Made by a program: the position numbers and the translations under genes. Below are positions 1 through 6,045 of a DNA stretch of 9,373 bases, piece by piece (the first letter of the stretch is position 1; each line of letters starts with the position of its first letter). The notes beneath the pieces were generated by a model that was given only the letters and a program-made list of their open reading frames with translations, was not told where the DNA came from and searched no databases. Origin of the DNA: Chitinophagales bacterium (GTDB lineage Bacteria; Bacteroidota; Bacteroidia; Chitinophagales; JADIYW01); the NCBI GenBank assembly GCA_020848315.1, contig JADLAH010000066.1:1-9373 (forward strand). Reading direction: 5' to 3'.

Positions 1-434
1 AGCGGCTTGTTGACCGTCACTACATATTCCTTTTCGTGTTTGTTGCCTGCCCGCAATACCTTGTTGACCAGATCACCATCGTTGGTCAGAAAAATCAATC
101 CCTGAGAATCCTTATCCAGTCGACCGATTGGAAATATCCGGCGGCTGTGGTTGACATAGTCGATGATATTGTCGCGGGTTGTTTTTTCGGTAGTGGACAC
201 GATGCCGACCGGTTTATTGAGTGCAATAAAAACGAGATCTTCCTTTTCGCGCGGCTCGAGTTCCTGTCCGTTTACACGCACCTGATCGCCCACCATCACC
301 TGGTCGCCTTTCTTTGCTTTTCTTTTGTTGATGAAAACGAGTCCCTGTTCTATCAGTTTGTCTGCTTCCCTGCGGGAACAGAGTCCGCTTTCGCTGATGA
401 ACTTATTGAGCCAGATGCCCGCTGAATTTTCCAT
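1..434 (-). CDS. rluF: 23S rRNA pseudouridine synthase RluF, 3' end cut by window edge
   Basis: Reading right to left from the ATG at 434-432 gives 144 codons before the window ends; the C-terminal part is missing. The start is [17 protein letters not shown]. Residues about 7-60 form an S4 RNA-binding domain ([20 protein letters not shown]). The catalytic domain follows, with [11 protein letters not shown] at about 71-81 and the family II motif [18 protein letters not shown] at 104-121; D107 is the expected catalytic aspartate. [14 protein letters not shown] at about 129-141 closely resembles E. coli RluF, which modifies U2604 of 23S rRNA; RsuA and RluB differ around this segment. It lies 63 bases downstream of the DUF6132-like gene on the same strand and could be transcribed with it. 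Family assignment is strong. The choice of RluF over another RsuA-family member rests on the [10 protein letters not shown] and HEKEY resemblance. Confidence 0.92.
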   Translation of the reverse strand, partial: MENSAGIWLNKFISESGLCSRREADKLIEQGLVFINKRKAKKGDQVMVGDQVRVNGQELEPREKEDLVFIALNKPVGIVSTTEKTTRDNIIDYVNHSRRIFPIGRLDKDSQGLIFLTNDGDLVNKVLRAGNKHEKEYVVTVNKP

Positions 435-497
435 ACCGGATATTTCCCGCAAGATAGTATTTCTCCGAGGTATTTTTACGGGAACAGACACCTGAAA

Positions 498-704
498 TTA
501 CTTTGTGCCGACAGGTGTATCTTTCTGAAAGATATTAAACAGCAGTCCGCCGAGCAATGCACCGTACAAGGTGCTGTTCATCGGTTTGGAAGTAATGGGA
601 CATCCGCCGCTGGCGCAACCTATATAGTGGTAATACGCATATCCTGCTATCGCGCCAATCAGCACGCCGATAATGGTGAGTGTATATTTTTTCAAAAATT
701 CCAT
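498..704 (-). CDS. DUF6132-like small membrane protein
   Basis: 68 residues. Two hydrophobic stretches, about 8-28 (LTIIGVLIGAIAGYAYYHYIG) and about 46-60 (LYGALLGGLLFNIFQ), should form a hairpin of two membrane helices. They enclose a short loop, GCASGGCPITSKP, with C30 and C35. The TIIG-hydrophobic-GC-x4-CPITSxP pattern is what I recall of DUF6132, a small family common in Bacteroidota. No function is known to me. The paired cysteines could bind a metal or undergo redox chemistry, but that is inference. The neighbour upstream on the same strand is a 41-codon single-pass membrane ORF only 10 bases away, so the two probably form a small membrane-protein operon. Confidence 0.75.
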   Translation of the reverse strand: MEFLKKYTLTIIGVLIGAIAGYAYYHYIGCASGGCPITSKPMNSTLYGALLGGLLFNIFQKDTPVGTK

Positions 705-714
705 GCTATATTTT

Positions 715-840
715 TTATTGCGTTGAGGTGGGTGTTGTATCTTTTTCTACCAGCAATTTATAGGCGAGCCAACCGAATCCCAGCAGAAAGTGCAGGATGA
801 CGACGGCAAAAATGACGATTTCGATACGCATAGCATTCAT
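715..840 (-). CDS. 41-residue single-pass membrane protein (small ORF)
   Basis: The minus strand reads ATG at 840-838 to TAA at 717-715 and translates as MNAMRIEIVIFAVVILHFLLGFGWLAYKLLVEKDTTPTSTQ. Residues about 5-30 form one strongly hydrophobic helix ending in a lysine-containing cytosol-facing boundary (YKLLVEK), then a short polar tail. A second in-frame ATG at 831-829 would give a 38-residue form starting MRIEIV. The stop is 10 bases before the DUF6132-like start on the same strand, which argues for a real, co-transcribed gene. No Shine-Dalgarno is visible, which is normal in Bacteroidota. I do not recognise the family. The support is open frame, composition and tight spacing only. Confidence 0.5.
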   Translation of the reverse strand: MNAMRIEIVIFAVVILHFLLGFGWLAYKLLVEKDTTPTSTQ

Positions 841-898
841 TGTTTATGCTGTAAAATTAGCCGGATGCCACCACATTGACCGTAACATAAGTTACAAT

Positions 899-930
899 AC
901 AAAAAAAGTCCCGCACATGTGCGGGACTTT
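899..930 (-). terminator. Intrinsic terminator of cspA (perfect palindrome)
   Basis: Bases 905-930 are a 26-base perfect palindrome centred between 917 and 918, with a GC-rich arm (GTCCCGCACA). In RNA this folds into a stem of about 8 GC-rich pairs with a CAUG loop, extended by A-U pairs at the base. On the minus strand it runs into a T tract (complement of the A run at 901-907). It begins 23 bases after the cspA stop, so it terminates that gene and separates it from the downstream small membrane genes. Confidence 0.88.
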
Positions 931-952
931 GTAATACTTAGGTAACCTTTAA

Positions 953-1144
953 CTATGCTATTTTAACATTTACGGCGTTGAGTCCTTTTCTTCCTTCTTC
1001 GAGTTCAAACACTACTTCGTCGTTCTCTCTGATGCTGTCGATCAGACCGTTTACGTGTACGAAGTACTCTTTGTTTGATTCTGCGTCTTTAATAAATCCA
1101 AAACCTTTTGAATCATTAAAGAACTTTACAATTCCTTTATTCAT
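953..1144 (-). CDS. cspA: Cold-shock protein (CspA family)
   Basis: 63 residues, the usual compact length of a single cold-shock domain. This beta-barrel OB-fold binds single-stranded RNA/DNA and acts as an RNA chaperone. MNKGIVKFFNDSKGFGFI carries RNP1 (KGFGFI, 13-18); RNP2 is FVHV at 28-31 in EYFVHVNGL. The C-terminus EGRKGLNAVNVKIA is typical of Bacteroidota Csp proteins. It stands alone, with its own terminator immediately downstream. The upstream region (1145-1335) is AT-rich and shared with divergent aroK. A -7-like element at 1171-1164 implies a short leader rather than the long cold-responsive leader of E. coli cspA, so cold induction cannot be inferred. Confidence 0.95.
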   Translation of the reverse strand: MNKGIVKFFNDSKGFGFIKDAESNKEYFVHVNGLIDSIRENDEVVFELEEGRKGLNAVNVKIA

Positions 1145-1163
1145 TATAATTATTTAATTAGGC

Positions 1164-1171
1164 CAAAGGTA
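1164..1171 (-). promoter_or_regulatory. Bacteroidota-type -7 element upstream of cspA
   Basis: The minus strand reads TACCTTTG, an exact match to the TAnnTTTG -7 consensus of the Bacteroidota primary sigma factor. It lies 20 bases before the cspA ATG. I see no good TTG -33 element at the expected distance, so the call rests on the -7 match and position. It implies transcription starting about 12-16 bases before the start codon. Confidence 0.5.
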
Positions 1172-1312
1172 AGTATAAATAAATGGCTTTCTGCATTTTA
1201 TGCGTTTTATTTAATTTTTTAACAATTTTTATTATCTCTTATTTATTATCCATATAACAAAAACACCTCTGAAAACAGGGATTATCCGACTGGCAGACAA
1301 GCAGATTTTCTG

Positions 1313-1320
1313 TAACTTTA
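1313..1320 (+). promoter_or_regulatory. Possible -7 element upstream of aroK
   Basis: TAACTTTA matches TAnnTTTG at all but the last base and sits 15 bases before the aroK ATG. No convincing TTG -33 partner is visible upstream. AT-rich sequence makes chance matches likely, so this is a weak call. Confidence 0.3.
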
Positions 1321-1335
1321 TCCAAAATCACGGAT

Positions 1336-1854
1336 ATGCTTATTTTTCTGATTGGCTTCATGGGTTGCGGAAAATCCTACATCGGGCGGCACCTCGCGCC
1401 TGCGCTGGGATATGATTATGTGGATATGGATCACTACATCGAGGAGCAGGAAGGCATGCCGGTAAAAGATATTTTTGAGCAGAAGGGGGAAGCTTATTTT
1501 CGCGAGCGTGAGCATGCCTGGCTGCAACAGTTGTCGCCGGAACAGCAGCTGGTGGTAAGCACAGGCGGCGGCGCGCCCTGTTTTTTCGACAATATGGATA
1601 TCATGAATGCGAAAGGACTGACCATTTATCTCAACCGCAGCAAGTCTGTTGTCATTCCGCGACTGATAAAGGGACAGCACAAACGCCCGCTGCTGGCCAA
1701 TATGGATGAAACTGCACTGGAAAAATTCTACGATGAAAGGTTGGCTTCAAGAGTTGAGCATTACAACAAAGCCCGCATACATGCAGGTGACGCAGAACTC
1801 GAGGATATCGAGGATCTGGTTCGGTTTTATCTGACAGAAAAAACTAAGGAATAA
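1336..1854 (+). CDS. aroK: Shikimate kinase
   Basis: 172 residues, the normal length. It phosphorylates shikimate to shikimate 3-phosphate with ATP, the fifth step of chorismate synthesis, in the cytosol. All key motifs are visible: Walker A GFMGCGKS at 7-14, the DMD shikimate-binding motif with D32, FRERE with R56, the GGGAP loop at 77-81, the lid arginine in KRPLL (R117), and R139 with Y143 near the C-terminus. The ATG at 1336 places the P-loop at the usual position. The gene stands alone on the plus strand, divergent from cspA. Its last 11 bases overlap the end of the convergent SanA-like gene, and no terminator is seen between them. Confidence 0.96.
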   Translation: MLIFLIGFMGCGKSYIGRHLAPALGYDYVDMDHYIEEQEGMPVKDIFEQKGEAYFREREHAWLQQLSPEQQLVVSTGGGAPCFFDNMDIMNAKGLTIYLNRSKSVVIPRLIKGQHKRPLLANMDETALEKFYDERLASRVEHYNKARIHAGDAELEDIEDLVRFYLTEKTKE

Positions 1855-2512
1855 CGACTTTGCGCCCCAGTATATGCGGTTCTGAATCGAGCACATACAA
1901 ATCCAGGAACAGTAAGATACGCGCCAGCCGCTCGCGGATATTGTTGCGGATATTATCTCTGAAGCTCACCATCTCCGCGTTGTAGCCTACCGCCTCCAGT
2001 CCAAAATGGTCGGCAATATACAAGGCTCTTTCATTGTGAAATTCCTGCGAGATAATAGTCACTTTCTTTTGTCCGAATACCTCCTTGCAGCGGATCACGG
2101 AGTCGTGCGTGCGAAAGCCGACATAATCGAATACCATGGCGGAATCGGGAATGCCGAGCGCGAGAAAGGCCTCCCGGAAATCTTCGAGTTCATTTTGTCC
2201 GTACCATCCGATATCACCGCTGACAAGGAGCTTTTCTATCTTTTTCGCTTTCCACAGTCTGTAGGCGGCCTCCACGCGGAACTGCCAGAACGGATTGATG
2301 GTTTTCTTGTCCTTCATCAGCTTGCAGGTGCCGAGCAGCAGTCCTACCCTGTTGTAGGGCACTTCCTTTACAGAATAAAAGGTGCGCCCTTTCGCATGTT
2401 GCGCTACTTTGTGATAACAAAAGAAAAAAACAAACAGTCCCGCAATAGCCAATGGCAAATACAAACGGAGAATTATCTTTTTAGTAAAAAGCGGTTTCAG
2501 ACAATGCAGCAC
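1844..2512 (-). CDS. sanA: SanA/YdcF-family membrane protein (DUF218)
   Basis: 222 residues. A membrane anchor at about 13-33 (IILRLYLPLAIAGLFVFFFCY) is followed by a periplasmic DUF218 domain. Family motifs appear in order: LLLGT (58-62), SGD (98-100), VGFRTHDS (131-138), SQEFHNERA (155-163) and PHILG (212-216). The GFRT-DS and Q-FH-ERA motifs place it with SanA, which contributes to envelope barrier function and vancomycin exclusion in E. coli; the biochemical activity is unsettled. The start is GTG at 2512-2510: an in-frame stop lies just upstream at 2524-2522, and the first internal methionine is residue 66, past the anchor. Only 4 bases separate it from the stop of the upstream HExxH gene, so it is probably translated from the same mRNA. 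Confidence 0.88.
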   Translation of the reverse strand: MLHCLKPLFTKKIILRLYLPLAIAGLFVFFFCYHKVAQHAKGRTFYSVKEVPYNRVGLLLGTCKLMKDKKTINPFWQFRVEAAYRLWKAKKIEKLLVSGDIGWYGQNELEDFREAFLALGIPDSAMVFDYVGFRTHDSVIRCKEVFGQKKVTIISQEFHNERALYIADHFGLEAVGYNAEMVSFRDNIRNNIRERLARILLFLDLYVLDSEPHILGRKVVIP

Positions 2513-2516
2513 GGGA

Positions 2517-3602
2517 TTATTTTATTTTGTAAAAATACTTCAGTTGTAAATCAAGCGGCAGAGAGGCGTAGTTCAGGAAGTTTTCCTTGTAAGGCACATT
2601 GTTCTTCTCGAGCAGCCGCACCATATTATAGCCGGTGGTTCCTACATAAAAACGATCATCATCCAGCTCGTTGTAATACACTTTTTCCGCATCGGATTCT
2701 TCGTCGTACCTGAACCCCTGCTGATACATTTTATCCCGTTCCAGCAAGGCCGCCGGAGGTTCCACTTCATGTATCTTTTCTTTCAGGTGGTGTTCCATCA
2801 TCAGGCAGGTGCCTTCGAGTTTCTCCCAGAAGTTTTCCGGCGTTGTCACCCAGAATTTCGTTTTCTTGAAATAGGCCAGCTGCCGTTTGGAGCGCAGTTT
2901 AAGAAACTGTGCGAACAATTTCTTCTCTTCCTCAAAAGATGTAGCATCCACGGCCTTTTTCAGCAAATCATTCTCCAATGTGAGTGTATCGCGGTATTCT
3001 TTATTGGCCAGATAAATGCCCTGCAAACTATCCATGTCTATCATCTTTTTTTCCTGATAGAGCCGAAGTACATAAGTCATAATCGCTTCATTGGAATACT
3101 GAAACTGATGATACAACTCGTGGAGCAATGCCACTGACCATTCCTGTGTGGTGTTCATCACTTCCTTTTCTTTTTTGGTCAGTTCGGGCGAACTGCAAAA
3201 CAACACGGGCGTTTTGTAATTGATATATCCTTTGGATTTTGCATCGAACTGAAACTGCGTTTCCATGACAAACTTGGCACTGTCGAGCGGCATCCGCAGT
3301 TTCCATATTGTCCAGTTGTAATCATTTTCCATCACCGAGTATTTGCTCACTTTTTCTTTCATCTCCGGCTTGGGATGAATAAAGTAAGATGCGTCTTCCG
3401 TGAAATAGACAATGGTACCCGGAAAATCCTGGGTGGAAAATTTTGACCAGAATACATCGCCGGTATAGTTTTTCACCAGACGGATATATTCAAATCGGTC
3501 CATGATGAGTTTCTCATCATCGGTAGGTTGTATGATAGTTTGTGCGGACAGCAGTTGTACCAGCATGAGCAACATACTTAATCCGATCCATTTTTTCGCC
3601 AT
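2517..3602 (-). CDS. Secreted protein with HExxH motif, putative zinc metallopeptidase
   Basis: 361 residues. The N-terminus MAKKWIGLSMLLMLVQLLSAQ is a clear signal peptide with likely cleavage at A20/Q21, so the protein is exported. ALLHELYHQFQYSN holds HELYH at 161-165, the zinc-binding HExxH pattern. About 100 residues later, FWEKLEGTCLMMEHHL (E263) could give a third glutamate ligand, as in gluzincins. A C-terminal GTTGYNMVRLLEK (about 321-333) resembles the glycine-tyrosine segment following the active site in some families. A lysine/glutamate-rich, probably helical region (about 176-250) lies between. I do not recognise a named family; metallopeptidase activity is inference from the motif. 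It is the middle gene of a minus-strand group, 24 bases after the PyrR-like gene and 4 bases before the SanA-like gene. Confidence 0.75.
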   Translation of the reverse strand: MAKKWIGLSMLLMLVQLLSAQTIIQPTDDEKLIMDRFEYIRLVKNYTGDVFWSKFSTQDFPGTIVYFTEDASYFIHPKPEMKEKVSKYSVMENDYNWTIWKLRMPLDSAKFVMETQFQFDAKSKGYINYKTPVLFCSSPELTKKEKEVMNTTQEWSVALLHELYHQFQYSNEAIMTYVLRLYQEKKMIDMDSLQGIYLANKEYRDTLTLENDLLKKAVDATSFEEEKKLFAQFLKLRSKRQLAYFKKTKFWVTTPENFWEKLEGTCLMMEHHLKEKIHEVEPPAALLERDKMYQQGFRYDEESDAEKVYYNELDDDRFYVGTTGYNMVRLLEKNNVPYKENFLNYASLPLDLQLKYFYKIK

Positions 3603-3626
3603 AAGATTTCTTTTGATGAAAGTAAA

Positions 3627-4145
3627 TTAAAACAAATACGCGCCTTCCGCAACACCATTTTCAAATTGAACGATGATATGTTCATTGAGCGTCGTCGCGA
3701 TAGGAAAACCTACAATATCCGCTTTGATGGGAAACCGCTTGTGTGTACGGTCGACCAGCACAGCTACAATAATCTTTTTAGGCAGATATTTTGTCAGCGG
3801 CTGCAACGCATAAAAGAGCGTGCGGCCCGTATTACCGACATCATCTACGAGGATGATGGTTTTATTGTTCAGGTCAACGCCATTCTTCAATACCACCGCT
3901 TCGCGGAGCGGTTCCGGTTTGTTGATGTAAATGGTGGCTGATTCCACATTTTTCTCCGGATCGTATGCAGCAATTTTCTGTGCCAATAGTGCAGCAATGG
4001 ATGGTGCACCGCCGGGTTCAATACCTATCACCACGAGTTCATTTTGTCCGTATGACAATTCCAGCGCCTGAAATGCCATGCGGTCTATAATCAGGCCAAT
4101 CTTGGAAGCGTCTAAAATCTTTTGAGCAGTATCGGGAATTCGCAT
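3627..4145 (-). CDS. PyrR-like phosphoribosyltransferase
   Basis: 172 residues, close to the length of PyrR (about 180). The PRPP-binding motif IILVDDVGNTGRT is at 97-109, with the acidic pair D101-D102. VDRTHKRFPIKADIVGFPIATTL (131-153) matches the C-terminal signature of PyrR (VDRGHRELPIRADFVG). PyrR in Firmicutes attenuates pyr operons and has uracil phosphoribosyltransferase activity. This gene is not near any pyr gene, and the usual GI-RRG loop reads GIEPGGAP at 41-48, so base specificity and regulatory role are open. A type I phosphoribosyltransferase of related function is the alternative. It is the first gene of the minus-strand group leading to the HExxH and SanA-like genes, and diverges from the Fe-S operon across 113 bases. 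Confidence 0.8.
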   Translation of the reverse strand: MRIPDTAQKILDASKIGLIIDRMAFQALELSYGQNELVVIGIEPGGAPSIAALLAQKIAAYDPEKNVESATIYINKPEPLREAVVLKNGVDLNNKTIILVDDVGNTGRTLFYALQPLTKYLPKKIIVAVLVDRTHKRFPIKADIVGFPIATTLNEHIIVQFENGVAEGAYLF

Positions 4146-4258
4146 ATTTCGTAATTTAGATTTATTCTAAATAAAGAACTATTTAATCATTCTTTCAAAT
4201 TAGGAACTAAAAATAAGTAGATAATGGTGTATTTTCGCATAAATTCAAAAAAATCACG

Positions 4259-5587
4259 ATGGGTTTCTTACAAATTATTCAGATTCTGTTATTCCTCGCA
4301 CTGGTAGGTACTGCCGGCTACATTGCTTACGGCAAGTTCAAAGAAATTTACGACAACATCAACATGGGAAAACCTGAAGTCATTGATACGACCTTAGGAT
4401 TCCGCATCAAGAACATGTTGCTGATTGCATTCGGACAAAAGAAGATGTTCAAGCTGACTTTCGCGGCATTATTGCACTTGGTCATCTATGTATCTTTCTG
4501 TATCACTCAGATTGAACTGATAGAAATATTTCTGGATGGTCTGACCGGCAGCCATCGACTGCTGTATCACACATTCGACGGACCAGTGTTCCAAACAATT
4601 TATCTAATAGTGATAAACTTCATTGAATTTTTGTCGCTGCTGACATTCTTTGTTACCATCATCTTCATTCTTCGCAGAACGACATTTAAAATTGAACGTT
4701 TTAAAAAGCCGGAACTGAAAGGATGGCCGTTCAGAGACGCGTTGATTATACTAGGATTTGAGCTGACGCTGATTACTTTCATCTTCATGATGAATGGTGG
4801 CGACAGTGCCCTTCATATTCAGGAACACGGACATGGCTACGGATTCATCCTCAGCGGCGCATTGGGCAATGCATTGTCCGGATTGCCAACAGGATTGCTG
4901 GCCTTTATCGAACGTGTGGGCTGGTGGGGACACCTTTCCATGGTGTTGACTTTCCTCGTGTATTTACCGTATTCCAAACACCTGCACGTGATGCTGGCAT
5001 TTCCGAATACCTTCTTCACCCGCCCGGAGCCGAAAGGGGAAATCCACAATATGCCGGCGATTATGAATGAGGTAAAATCCATGATAGACCCAAGCTTCGT
5101 AGTACCTGCAACCGAAGGCGAAGTACAATTCGGCGCTAAGGATGTGTACGACTTATCCTGGAAAAATCTGTTGGATGCCTATACTTGTACAGAATGCGGA
5201 CGTTGTACTGCCGCTTGTCCGGCTAACCAGACAGGTAAAAAATTATCCCCACGAAAAATCATGATGGATACCCGCGACCGCATGGAAGAAATTTCCAAAG
5301 GAAAAAAAGAACACGGACCTGATTTTGCGGATAACAAGACATTGTTGGGTGACTACATCACCGCGGAGGAATTGCGCGCCTGCACCACCTGCAATGCGTG
5401 TGTGGAAGAATGTCCGGTAAATATTTCTCCACTGAGTATTATCGTGGAACTGCGACGCAACCTGATTATGGAAGCCTCCGACTCACCGGCTGAGTGGAAT
5501 AATATTTTCGCTAATCTCGAAAACAATCAGGCGCCTTGGCAGTTTTCTCCGGAAGACAGGCTGAAATGGACGGAAGAGCTGAACTAA
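4259..5587 (+). CDS. Membrane Fe-S protein, NarI/DsrM-like domain fused to a dicluster ferredoxin domain
   Basis: 442 residues in two parts. The N-terminal 250 residues hold hydrophobic helices at about 3-24, 66-92, 111-139, 160-178 and 220-248, like the heme-binding subunits NarI and HdrE. H73, H225, H241 and H243 are candidate heme ligands. The C-terminal part has two complete 4Fe-4S motifs of spacing CxxCxxCxxxC: C310/C313/C316/C320 and C375/C378/C381/C385. This resembles HdrC fused to a membrane anchor. The partner CCG-domain protein is encoded 459 bases downstream, so the pair looks like a split HdrD/DsrK-type oxidoreductase exchanging electrons with the quinone pool. The electron donor is not shown by the sequence. 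This gene pair is familiar in aerobic Bacteroidota; the four-helix-bundle ORF between the genes is not part of the usual arrangement, as far as I recall. Confidence 0.87.
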   Translation: MGFLQIIQILLFLALVGTAGYIAYGKFKEIYDNINMGKPEVIDTTLGFRIKNMLLIAFGQKKMFKLTFAALLHLVIYVSFCITQIELIEIFLDGLTGSHRLLYHTFDGPVFQTIYLIVINFIEFLSLLTFFVTIIFILRRTTFKIERFKKPELKGWPFRDALIILGFELTLITFIFMMNGGDSALHIQEHGHGYGFILSGALGNALSGLPTGLLAFIERVGWWGHLSMVLTFLVYLPYSKHLHVMLAFPNTFFTRPEPKGEIHNMPAIMNEVKSMIDPSFVVPATEGEVQFGAKDVYDLSWKNLLDAYTCTECGRCTAACPANQTGKKLSPRKIMMDTRDRMEEISKGKKEHGPDFADNKTLLGDYITAEELRACTTCNACVEECPVNISPLSIIVELRRNLIMEASDSPAEWNNIFANLENNQAPWQFSPEDRLKWTEELN

Positions 5588-5601
5588 TTATTGAATTGGG
5601 A

Positions 5602-5620
5602 AATTGTATAATTATAGAAT
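5602..5620 (+). repeat. Left arm of the inverted repeat flanking the four-helix-bundle gene
   Basis: AATTGTATAATTATAGAAT here is complementary to 6003-6021 at 18 of 19 positions (mismatch at 5608/6015). The arm ends 6 bases before the ORF's ATG. GAATTGG at 5593-5599 also has a complement, CCAATTC at 6000-6006, suggesting an older, longer or multi-copy arm. Confidence 0.8.
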
Positions 5621-5626
5621 AAGGCT

Positions 5627-5992
5627 ATGCACAGTAAATCTGATTTTGCAAATGAAATGAAGAACAGAACAAAAAAGTTCGCGGTCGAATCTATACGACA
5701 CTTCAGATCTTTGCCAAAGACTGATGAAGCCAGAATCATAGGAAAACAATTTCTCAGATCATCTACATCTGTAGCTGCAAATTACAGAGCAGTTTGCAGA
5801 GCCAGAAGTGAAGCAGAATTCTATTCAAAATTATGTATCGTCGTAGAGGAAATAGATGAAACGGTATTATGGCTTGAAATCATGCAGGAAGCTGATATTT
5901 CTACCTCAGACACGCTACAAAAAGAAGCGGATGAACTAATGAAAATATTATCTGTTTCTAAGAAAAAAGTTGCCACTAATCTAAAAGCATAA
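5627..5992 (+). CDS. Four-helix-bundle protein (23S rRNA intervening-sequence / S23 family)
   Basis: 121 residues, the family's usual size, predicted nearly all helical. The core QFLRSSTSVAANYRAVCRAR (41-60), then SEAEFYSKLCIVVEEIDETVLWLEIM (61-86), is the hallmark of the IVS/S23 family (TIGR02436), in which R-S-x-x-S-V-A-x-N-x-x-E/A-A is followed by the FxxKLxI-x-x-x-E-x-x-E-t-xxWL segment. Relatives are encoded in insertions in 23S rRNA genes of Leptospira and Coxiella, and a structural relative (Avd) binds RNA/DNA in diversity-generating retroelements; the free-standing function is unknown. It is inserted between two Fe-S partner genes and framed by inverted repeats. Codons are AT-richer than its neighbours', consistent with separate origin. 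The ATG at 5627 fits the family N-terminus. Confidence 0.88.
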   Translation: MHSKSDFANEMKNRTKKFAVESIRHFRSLPKTDEARIIGKQFLRSSTSVAANYRAVCRARSEAEFYSKLCIVVEEIDETVLWLEIMQEADISTSDTLQKEADELMKILSVSKKKVATNLKA

Positions 5993-6000
5993 ACATTCTC

Positions 6001-6029
6001 CAATTCTATAATTACACAATTCTATAATT
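6001..6029 (+). repeat. Direct repeat pair in the right flank (CAATTCTATAATT x2)
   Basis: CAATTCTATAATT occurs at 6001-6013 and again, identical, at 6017-6029, a period of 16 bases. The second copy can also pair with the left arm (complement of 5610-5620), so two alternative stems are possible. Confidence 0.8.
6003..6021 (-). repeat. Right arm of the inverted repeat flanking the four-helix-bundle gene
   Basis: ATTCTATAATTACACAATT is the reverse complement of 5602-5620 except for one position. It begins 10 bases after the ORF stop and ends 24 bases before the ATG of the downstream Fe-S gene, so a stem would leave that start codon outside. Confidence 0.8.
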
Positions 6030-6045
6030 TATCAATCTTAACAAC

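Larger units (their letters stand above)
5591..6030 (+). mobile_element. Candidate IVS-like element carrying a four-helix-bundle gene
   Basis: This unit fills almost the whole gap between the two Fe-S genes (stop 5587, start 6046). It consists of a left AT-rich arm, a four-helix-bundle ORF and a right arm complementary to the left. In RNA the arms can pair into a stem closing a loop that contains the entire ORF, the layout of 23S rRNA intervening sequences. Hand-counted GC is 113/300 (38%) at 5641-5940, against about 50% at 6481-6600. No transposase or recombinase is present, and target-site duplication cannot be proven. Mobility is inferred from family, repeats, composition and position. Confidence 0.45.

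Noticed and set aside
36..425. Open plus-strand frame of 129 codons
   Set aside because: It is the antisense shadow of rluF, whose S4 domain and [10 protein letters not shown] motif are unmistakable on the minus strand.
905..930. Perfect palindrome considered as an operator or attachment site
   Set aside because: Position just after cspA, GC-rich stem and adjoining T tract make a terminator the simpler explanation.
1145..1335. AT-rich region considered as a cold-shock leader or riboswitch
   Set aside because: I see no stable conserved fold, and a -7-like element only 20 bases before cspA argues for a short leader.
2006..2713. Long plus-strand open frame of 235 codons across the SanA-like gene
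   Set aside because: It runs antisense to two well-supported genes, crosses their junction, and shows no domain or membrane pattern of its own.
4146..4258. Divergent promoter region between the PyrR-like and Fe-S genes
   Set aside because: Promoters must be here, but only imperfect matches are visible (TATTTTCG at 4230-4237), so no specific element is called.
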